This document shows positions 1 to 4,718 of a DNA stretch of 5,574 bases, one piece after another. Made by a program: the position numbers and the translations under genes. The stretch's first letter is position 1. Each line of letters starts with the position of its first letter. The notes below the pieces were generated by a model that saw only the letters and a list, made by a program, of their open reading frames with translations, did no database searches and was not told where the DNA came from. Source of the DNA: an uncultured Dokdonia sp. (lineage in GTDB: Bacteria > Bacteroidota > Bacteroidia > Flavobacteriales > Flavobacteriaceae); assembly GCA_937124495.1 (NCBI GenBank), contig CAKZKZ010000409.1:1-5574 (forward strand), written 5' to 3'.

Positions 1-838
1 ACTTTGACATGTAAGTAAATTCATAATCATATAATGCTCGTATATGTTTAGAATCTACTTGCCAGAATTCTGTATGTTCTTTATTTGACGCATTGTATAT
101 TTTTTCTCCCAATTTGTAAGGGACTGTTTCATCTTTTATACTGTGAATGATAATAGTAGGTTTCGTTATTTCTTTGATAAGCTCTTTTACTGGGAAGTCA
201 TTATTCATAATGAATGGTATCATCCAACTAAAATTCTCTAGATGTAGAACATGAGCAAATTCTTTCCCTATATCAGGAAAAGAAGAAAAAGTTCCCTCAA
301 GGATAAGTCCGTTAATAACATCCTGATTTGCCGCTGCTACAGATGTAGCATAAGGACCTCCCATAGACTGTCCCCACAAAATAATAGGCGTATTCTTGAT
401 CTGCGGACCCTTTACTAGTTGATCAAAAACATATAATGCATCTTCCAATAATACTTTTGAATTATTTGCTACACCAGTAGACTGCCCCAAGTTTCTACGT
501 TCATAATTAAATACCTGAAATCCTTTTTCTAAAAGTGGTTTATATAATAATTCTGAATTAGGAATATGCATCCCTCCACCAGGAAAATGAACTATCGTTC
601 CGATAGGAGCAATCGAATCAGGTTTAAAAAGCACGCCATGAAGCGTTACTTCATTATCTACTTTATAAAAGAATTCTTCATGGTTGTAATTCGTTGTATA
701 TGTATCATAAGTAAGACCATTGGTTTGATACATCATTTGATCCGTTAATCGGGCATATCTCACATACACAATGACTACGACACTTATACCTATCAAAAAA
801 AGAAATATCCACTTTATGAATTTTAAAAAACCCTTCAT
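1..838 (-). CDS. Membrane-anchored alpha/beta hydrolase (serine hydrolase), 3' end beyond window
   Basis: Reading leftward from the ATG at 838, the frame stays open to the window edge, giving 279 residues without the C-terminus. Residues 4-26 form one hydrophobic helix with few flanking charges, so the protein is probably anchored in the inner membrane with the enzyme domain outside; a signal peptide is also possible. The alpha/beta-hydrolase landmarks are in order: HFPGGG at 84-89 (oxyanion-hole strand), YERRNLGQSTG at 112-122 (the family's usual YRGxGxSxG stretch), nucleophile elbow GQSMG with Ser158, Asp236 in SIKDETVP, and His265 in DSKHIRA. The Ser-Asp-His triad is therefore complete. 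It resembles the BEM46/FrsA-like group of small esterase or peptidase-like hydrolases, but the substrate cannot be told from sequence. It lies 117 bases downstream of the LytTR regulator on the same strand, so co-transcription is possible. No clear ribosome binding site is visible. Confidence 0.88.
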   Translation of the reverse strand, partial: MKGFLKFIKWIFLFLIGISVVVIVYVRYARLTDQMMYQTNGLTYDTYTTNYNHEEFFYKVDNEVTLHGVLFKPDSIAPIGTIVHFPGGGMHIPNSELLYKPLLEKGFQVFNYERRNLGQSTGVANNSKVLLEDALYVFDQLVKGPQIKNTPIILWGQSMGGPYATSVAAANQDVINGLILEGTFSSFPDIGKEFAHVLHLENFSWMIPFIMNNDFPVKELIKEITKPTIIIHSIKDETVPYKLGEKIYNASNKEHTEFWQVDSKHIRALYDYEFTYMSK

Positions 839-960
839 ATCTATTGTATTTGAAAGCAAATAAATAGGTTGTTTTGTTCTTTTGAAAGAAAATGGTATTA
901 GCCACTAGAATTTGTGGTCAATACATACTTTTTGGGGTTAACACATAACGTATTGTTATG
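839..960 (-). other. Gap between LytTR gene and hydrolase, with a small dyad
   Basis: This AT-rich gap has no convincing open frame of its own. A 6-bp inverted repeat with a 5-base loop (CATAAC at 944-949, GTTATG at 955-960) overlaps the stop codon of the LytTR gene. It lacks a T-tract, so it is not a good intrinsic terminator; it could be an operator half-site pair or chance. No TTG...TAnnTTTG promoter was found upstream of the hydrolase, leaving read-through from the regulator gene as a reasonable possibility. Confidence 0.3.
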
Positions 961-1783
961 AAGACAATTCATTTTTTATACGCTCGAAGTATGTTTTAGA
1001 GACCGCAATAGGAGTTTCTACTCCCCTAAGGTATACTTTACCATTCTGAGCATTTCCTCTAAGTTCTTCTACGTGTGTAGGGTTTATAATAAACGATCTA
1101 TGTACTCTTATTAACGTTGGTAATTGACTATGAATATGTTTTAATGTCCCACGTAACATCTTTTCTTTAATACCCTCTGAAGTTATGTAAAAAATAGATA
1201 CATAATTATCTTCCGATTTTACAAAAACGACATCTGTAAGTGCACACTCTAAAATATCTTTTTTGAGCATTCCTTTAATACGTATCACCTCTTTACTAAG
1301 TACTACCTCTGGATGTACACTTTCTTCTTTAGATACCGGTTTTACACCATAATGACGCCTCAGGGCAATCATCAGAATACTTATTAAAACCCCAAAGCTT
1401 AAAAACATATTTTGATACCACCATAAAAACCAATCTAATTGTAATCGTTCTGTGCTTTTGTTAATACATAGTTCTGTATAGAAAAAGGCAACTACAATGA
1501 CTGTTGAGATAAATAGAAATGAAAACAGGATCTCTTCAAGCCATTTCCATACATGGAGAAAATGTGTATAGACATTTGAAAAAGAGACAAAAAGCAAATA
1601 ACTTATAAAAACAATACCTCCATACCCAGCAAAATATAGGTTTTTATAGGGATTAGAATAATTGTTCGCTCCCATAGGCTCTAAGAAAATAACAAGAAAC
1701 CCAATAAAAAAACCTAAAATAATACCAATTAGAAATTGGTGTCGAAATGAATTTATAAAAGGAAAAGACGTGTTTAAAAACAT
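956..1783 (-). CDS. Membrane-bound LytTR-family DNA-binding transcriptional regulator
   Basis: A 275-residue protein with four predicted membrane helices (about 17-34, 52-70, 84-103 and 119-141), a charged linker, and a C-terminal LytTR domain from about 170 to 272. LytTR features visible are DVVFVKSEDNYVSIFY (184-199), the basic segment RGTLKHIHSQLP (211-222), RVHRSFIINPTHVEEL (226-241) and the closing VSKTYFERIK (261-270), as in LytR/AgrA-type DNA-binding domains. There is no phosphoacceptor receiver domain, so it is not a conventional response regulator. It probably acts as a one-component regulator, with the membrane part sensing a signal or binding a partner; that role is inferred. No histidine kinase lies beside it. 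The assigned ATG sits directly after the U-tract of the atpC terminator, so the real start could differ, but the next in-frame methionine (M37) would remove the first helix. Target genes are unknown; the downstream hydrolase is the nearest candidate. Confidence 0.9.
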   Translation of the reverse strand: MFLNTSFPFINSFRHQFLIGIILGFFIGFLVIFLEPMGANNYSNPYKNLYFAGYGGIVFISYLLFVSFSNVYTHFLHVWKWLEEILFSFLFISTVIVVAFFYTELCINKSTERLQLDWFLWWYQNMFLSFGVLISILMIALRRHYGVKPVSKEESVHPEVVLSKEVIRIKGMLKKDILECALTDVVFVKSEDNYVSIFYITSEGIKEKMLRGTLKHIHSQLPTLIRVHRSFIINPTHVEELRGNAQNGKVYLRGVETPIAVSKTYFERIKNELSS

Positions 1784-1816
1784 AAAAAAAATCCCTGCTT
1801 ATATTAAGCAGGGATT
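1784..1816 (-). terminator. Strong intrinsic terminator of atpDC
   Basis: A perfect 12-bp inverted repeat (1790-1801 paired with 1805-1816, three-base loop) includes a GC-rich AGCAGGG/CCCTGCT core. In the leftward direction it is followed at once by six more Ts (1789-1784), the classic form of a Rho-independent terminator. It lies 32 bases past the atpC stop codon. On the plus strand the sequence after the stem is TAAAT-like without a T-run, so it is directional. Its U-tract ends at the base before the ATG of the LytTR gene, which is an unusual arrangement. Confidence 0.9.
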
Positions 1817-1832
1817 AAATATACCAATTTAG

Positions 1833-1860
1833 ATTATATAGGACAGAATTAATCAGCCAA
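1833..1860 (-). promoter_or_regulatory. Tentative promoter overlapping the atpC stop codon
   Basis: Leftward, TTGGCT (1860-1855, the last two sense codons of atpC but one) and TATAAT (1838-1833) are 16 bases apart, resembling a sigma-70 -35/-10 pair. A separate near-match to the Bacteroidota -7 element, TATATTTA, lies a little downstream without a well-placed TTG. Either could drive the LytTR gene, but transcripts would still have to cross the terminator hairpin. AT-rich sequence produces such matches by chance, so this is a weak call. Confidence 0.2.
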
Positions 1861-2127
1861 TACAATCACTTTATTATTATTCATTTCTAAAGTTCCGCTT
1901 GTGATAGCTAATGACCATGTACCGTCACTCTCTTTTACAAACTTATCTTCAAAACCTTCTGTAATTTCAGGGCTTCCCGCAAACTTCACTTTACCATCCA
2001 TCAAAAGTGATACTACGGCAGCATGATTATTTAACATTTGGAATTCTCCATTTACGCCAGGTACAGTAACAGAAGTCACTTCTCCTTTGACTAGTAATGC
2101 TTCTGGTGTAACAATTTCTAAGTGCAT
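1849..2127 (-). CDS. atpC: F1Fo ATP synthase epsilon subunit, short form
   Basis: A 92-residue F1 epsilon subunit, part of the central stalk linking the beta/gamma head to the c-ring at the inner face of the cytoplasmic membrane. The N-terminal beta-sandwich domain is complete: MHLEIVTPEALLVKGEV (1-17), then VTVPGVNGEFQMLNNHAAVVSLL (from 20 to 42, the counterpart of the GELGIxPGHAPLLT stretch of other epsilons), and closing strands to KVIVLAD. The C-terminal two-helix arm that most epsilons carry (about 139 residues in E. coli), and that mediates self-inhibition of ATP hydrolysis, is absent. This is a natural stop, not a frameshift, because the short form is usual in Bacteroidota as far as I recall. 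It follows atpD by 97 bases, with two hairpins in the gap, and is followed by a strong terminator. Confidence 0.95.
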   Translation of the reverse strand: MHLEIVTPEALLVKGEVTSVTVPGVNGEFQMLNNHAAVVSLLMDGKVKFAGSPEITEGFEDKFVKESDGTWSLAITSGTLEMNNNKVIVLAD

Positions 2128-2166
2128 AGTTAAATTTATTTAACTACTCTGAATTTCATTCAGAGT
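2128..2166 (-). repeat. Two abutting hairpins in the atpC leader
   Basis: Two perfect inverted repeats touch end to end in the atpD-atpC gap. The first on the transcript pairs 2159-2166 with 2146-2153 (ACTCTGAA/TTCAGAGT, 8 bp, five-base loop). The second pairs 2139-2145 with 2128-2134 (AGTTAAA/TTTAACT, 7 bp, four-base loop). The second stem ends at the base before the atpC ATG. Neither is followed by a T-run, so they are not intrinsic terminators. Likely roles are an RNA processing or stability element, or control of atpC translation relative to atpD; this is inferred from position only. Confidence 0.6.
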
Positions 2167-2225
2167 CTTATTGTTTTTGTTCTAAATTTAAAAAGTACTG
2201 AAACAGGATCAATGCTTGTTTAGGC

Positions 2226-3734
2226 TTATGCCTCAGCTAACATTTTTTCTCCAGCTTCGATAGCTTCTTCGATGGTTCCTTTAAGGTTAAAAGCTGCTTC
2301 TGGAAGGTGATCTAACTCACCATTCATAATCATATTAAATCCTTTGATTGTATCTTTAATATCTACAAGCACACCTTTTAATCCTGTAAACTGCTCAGCT
2401 ACGTGGAAAGGCTGTGATAAGAAACGTTGTACACGACGTGCACGATATACGGCTTGCTTATCTTCTTCAGAAAGCTCTTCCATACCAAGAATTGCAATAA
2501 TATCTTGAAGTTCTTTATAACGCTGTAATAACTCTTTTACATTTTGTGCACAATCATAGTGCTCTGCACCAAGAATATCTGCTGTCAGGATACGAGATGT
2601 AGAATCTAGTGGATCTACCGCTGGGTAAATACCTAGCTCAGCAATCTTACGTGAAAGTACTGTTGTTGCATCAAGGTGAGCAAATGTTGTTGCTGGTGCT
2701 GGATCGGTAAGGTCATCTGCAGGTACATAAACCGCTTGTACAGATGTAATAGATCCTCTTTTTGTAGATGTAATACGCTCTTGCATCGCTCCCATCTCTG
2801 TTGCTAGTGTAGGCTGGTATCCTACCGCTGATGGCATACGACCAAGAAGTGCAGATACCTCAGAACCTGCTTGTGTAAAACGGAAAATATTATCTACGAA
2901 GAAAAGTACATCTTTTCCTTGTCCTTCTCCTGCTCCATCACGGAAGTACTCAGCAATGGTAAGTCCTGAAAGTGCTACACGAGCACGAGCTCCAGGAGGC
3001 TCATTCATTTGTCCGAATACGAAAGTAGCTTTAGAACCTTTCATCGCTTCTTTATCTACTTTAGAAAGATCCCATCCTCCTTCTTCCATAGAGTGCATAA
3101 AGTCATCTCCGTATTTGATAATACCTGACTCAAGCATCTCTCTCAAAAGGTCATTTCCTTCACGTGTACGTTCTCCAACTCCTGCAAATACAGAAAGCCC
3201 TCCGTGTCCTTTTGCAATATTGTTAATCAACTCTTGAATAAGTACTGTTTTTCCTACTCCAGCTCCTCCAAATAATCCAATCTTACCTCCTTTTGCATAA
3301 GGCTCAATAAGATCGATTACTTTAATTCCTGTAAAAAGTACTTCTGTAGATGTTGATAAATCTTCAAATTTTGGTGCTTGACGGTGAATAGGAAGTCCAG
3401 CTTCACCAATCTTTGGTAAGTTACCGATACCATCAATGGCATCTCCAATTACGTTAAAAAGACGTCCATAAACATCATCTCCAATAGGCATCTGGATAGG
3501 TGCTCCAGTAGCTACTGCATCTACACCACGGCTTAATCCATCTGTAGAATCCATTGATATTGTACGAACTGTATTTTCACCGATATGTGATTGTACCTCA
3601 AGAACTAATAGTGTTCCATCTGAGTTTACCACTTCTAATGAATCGTAAATTTTCGGTAATTCAGCTCCGCTTTCGAACGCTACGTCTACTACTGGGCCAA
3701 TGATCTGTGCAACTTTACCTGTAACTTTTGACAT
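2226..3734 (-). CDS. atpD: F1Fo ATP synthase catalytic beta subunit
   Basis: A full-length (502-residue) F1 beta subunit, the catalytic ATP-making subunit of the F1 head in the cytoplasm. Visible landmarks: N-terminal beta-barrel with GKVAQIIGPVVDVAF (6-20), Walker A GGAGVGKT (156-163), GERTREGNDL with catalytic Glu188 and Arg189, GQMNEPPGARARVALSG (241-257), Walker B LFFVDN ending the sheet (277-282, Asp281), RITSTKRGSITSVQAVYVP (320-338), and the DELSEED-loop equivalent EELSEED (419-425). All catalytic residues are present. It is about 40 residues longer than the E. coli protein (460). Much of the difference is an acidic insertion at about 207-235 (YGDDFMHSMEEGGWDLSKVDK) between LESGIIK and ATFVFGQMNEPPG, which matches my recollection of Bacteroidota AtpD. 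The ATG at 3734 gives the standard MSKVTGKV start. The gene is first in an atpD-atpC unit; the alpha and gamma genes that often precede it are not here. Confidence 0.99.
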   Translation of the reverse strand: MSKVTGKVAQIIGPVVDVAFESGAELPKIYDSLEVVNSDGTLLVLEVQSHIGENTVRTISMDSTDGLSRGVDAVATGAPIQMPIGDDVYGRLFNVIGDAIDGIGNLPKIGEAGLPIHRQAPKFEDLSTSTEVLFTGIKVIDLIEPYAKGGKIGLFGGAGVGKTVLIQELINNIAKGHGGLSVFAGVGERTREGNDLLREMLESGIIKYGDDFMHSMEEGGWDLSKVDKEAMKGSKATFVFGQMNEPPGARARVALSGLTIAEYFRDGAGEGQGKDVLFFVDNIFRFTQAGSEVSALLGRMPSAVGYQPTLATEMGAMQERITSTKRGSITSVQAVYVPADDLTDPAPATTFAHLDATTVLSRKIAELGIYPAVDPLDSTSRILTADILGAEHYDCAQNVKELLQRYKELQDIIAILGMEELSEEDKQAVYRARRVQRFLSQPFHVAEQFTGLKGVLVDIKDTIKGFNMIMNGELDHLPEAAFNLKGTIEEAIEAGEKMLAEA

Positions 3735-3768
3735 TATTAACTATTTAATGTTTAGCAAAATATATGAT

Positions 3769-3801
3769 GAAAAATACTTCGTTTTTCACGGCGCAAAGAT
3801 A
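3769..3801 (-). promoter_or_regulatory. Candidate atpD promoter -7 element and 5' leader stem-loop
   Basis: TATCTTTG at 3801-3794 on the minus strand is an exact match to the Bacteroidota -7 consensus TAnnTTTG, and is followed by CGCC as is common near their start sites. The -33 element is poor: no TTG lies 17-23 bases upstream, only a T-run. Transcription would begin near 3788, giving a leader of about 55 bases. That leader would open with a small hairpin, GAAAAA (3787-3782) pairing with TTTTTC (3774-3769). The leader has no Shine-Dalgarno sequence before the atpD ATG. Confidence 0.6.
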
Positions 3802-3857
3802 CTGCTTTCTTCTTTATAAAAAAGTCTATTGTATTTAATTTTTATTGCAAAGTTTTT

Positions 3858-3871
3858 GCTTTCGCGAAAGC
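3858..3871. repeat. Perfect 14-bp palindrome GCTTTCGCGAAAGC
   Basis: A perfectly self-complementary 14-mer with a CGCG core stands out in a very AT-rich intergenic region. It is flanked by G on its right side, giving the form TTTCGCGAAAGCG. It overlaps a second small dyad (GCAAA at 3847-3851 with TTTGC at 3855-3859), so alternative foldings are possible. From memory, this motif recurs between genes in several marine Flavobacteriaceae, so it is probably a dispersed repeat or a site for a widely acting DNA-binding protein. It lies about 57 bases upstream of the atpD -7 element. Confidence 0.65.
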
Positions 3872-3914
3872 GCACTAAAACCCTTTAAAAACAATGCTTT
3901 CATATACGAAAATT

Positions 3915-3990
3915 TAAGAGCGTATTGCCACACTCTTACAAAACCAACGAAATTTGACAAATTTTTAGTTCCTTTGAGCAAATAAATTTA
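3915..3990 (+). promoter_or_regulatory. Dyads and possible promoter upstream of the DUF4956 gene
   Basis: AAATTTGACAAATTT at 3950-3964 is a perfect dyad of 7-bp arms around a single central base, and looks like a regulator binding site. Upstream, TAAGAG (3915-3920) and CTCTTA (3933-3938) form a weaker 6-bp inverted repeat with a 12-base gap. The dyad contains a TTG (3954-3956) that could serve as a -33 element. The nearest near-consensus -7 elements are TTCCTTTG at 3969-3976 (too close) and TAAATTTA at 3983-3990 (26 bases, slightly too far). A promoter must exist here for the rightward pair, but its exact position is not settled. Confidence 0.35.
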
Positions 3991-4022
3991 CATTCGCTTA
4001 ATCATAATTTTACATATATTTC

Positions 4023-4697
4023 ATGGATAAATTTCTGGACCAATTTTCTTTAAGTTTTGAAGATTCTTTTTCTCCTGTAAACTATGTAGCATATATAGTA
4101 TTATGTGCTGCCTTGCTATACATACTCTCTGTCATCTATAATAAGTATGGACAATCTATATCAAATAGAGCACAACTTTCCAAAGTCTTAATGATCGTAG
4201 GACTCACTACCTTTATTATTATATCTATTGTAAAGTCATCCTTAGCACTGTCTCTAGGTCTTGTAGGTGCATTATCTATTGTGCGTTTTAGAACCGCTAT
4301 TAAAGAACCCGAAGAATTAGGGTACTTTTTTATGGCAATTGCTATAGGCCTAGGAATGGGCGCAAATCAATTATGGCCTACTCTTATTGGGTTTGTACTA
4401 TTAATGCTCATCGTAGTATTACAACACAAAAGCAGCAGTTCTTCCATAACACAGAACCTACTAGTTGATCTTGAATGTGACACTGACAAGAAAACGGAGC
4501 TTATAAAAAAAATAAGCGATGCTATAAGTGCAAACACCACACAACTAGAGGTCAAAAGAATAAAGCACCAAGAGCAATCTATTGCTATCAACTTTCTAGT
4601 GAAAGTAACTTCTCTAGAAGATTTAAATAGTATCAATTCAAAATTGATTGCTATAGACCCCAAAGTACACGTCACTTTTATAGACAATACTCTTTAA
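4023..4697 (+). CDS. DUF4956-type integral membrane protein
   Basis: A complete 224-residue protein. Hydrophobic segments lie at about 19-39, 54-71, 75-87, 101-115 and 117-134, so it has four or five membrane helices. The diagnostic block is GLVGALSIVRFRTAIKEPEE (79-98), a glycine-rich helix running into conserved arginines and an acidic stretch, followed by YFFMAIAIGLGMG (101-113); this is how I recognise the DUF4956 family. A serine-rich linker (137-141) leads to a soluble domain (about 145-224) whose predicted beta-alpha-beta-beta-alpha-beta order looks ferredoxin/ACT-like. Molecular function is unknown. From memory, family members are often encoded next to VTC-type polyphosphate polymerases and CotH-like proteins. 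Here the next gene, 21 bases on, has a CotH-like block, which fits an operon acting at the cell envelope. No Shine-Dalgarno sequence is seen before the ATG; no earlier in-frame start is needed. Confidence 0.88.
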   Translation: MDKFLDQFSLSFEDSFSPVNYVAYIVLCAALLYILSVIYNKYGQSISNRAQLSKVLMIVGLTTFIIISIVKSSLALSLGLVGALSIVRFRTAIKEPEELGYFFMAIAIGLGMGANQLWPTLIGFVLLMLIVVLQHKSSSSSITQNLLVDLECDTDKKTELIKKISDAISANTTQLEVKRIKHQEQSIAINFLVKVTSLEDLNSINSKLIAIDPKVHVTFIDNTL

Positions 4698-4718
4698 ATC
4701 CAGTTACAATCTATTTAG

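Noticed and set aside
566..748. Rightward 60-codon open frame
   Set aside because: It lies antisense inside the alpha/beta hydrolase, whose catalytic motifs are clear, and has no recognisable domain.
705..905. Leftward 66-codon open frame at the start of the hydrolase
   Set aside because: It overlaps the hydrolase N-terminus in another frame and has low-complexity composition; the hydrolase ATG at 838 with its membrane helix explains this region.
1790..1816. Terminator acting in both directions
   Set aside because: The plus-strand side lacks a T-run and no rightward gene ends here.
2222..2233. Small hairpin AGGC/GCCT over the atpD stop codon
   Set aside because: Only four base pairs with no T-run; not distinguishable from chance.
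2956..3237. Rightward 93-codon open frame
   Set aside because: It is wholly antisense to conserved atpD sequence, so it is a shadow of that gene.
3735..4022. Small gene or riboswitch in the divergent intergenic region
   Set aside because: No credible open frame with a start signal and no known riboswitch core was recognised; the sequence is explained by promoters and dyads.
4367..4687. Leftward 106-codon open frame
   Set aside because: It is antisense to the DUF4956 coding region and shows only serine/phenylalanine-rich shadow composition.
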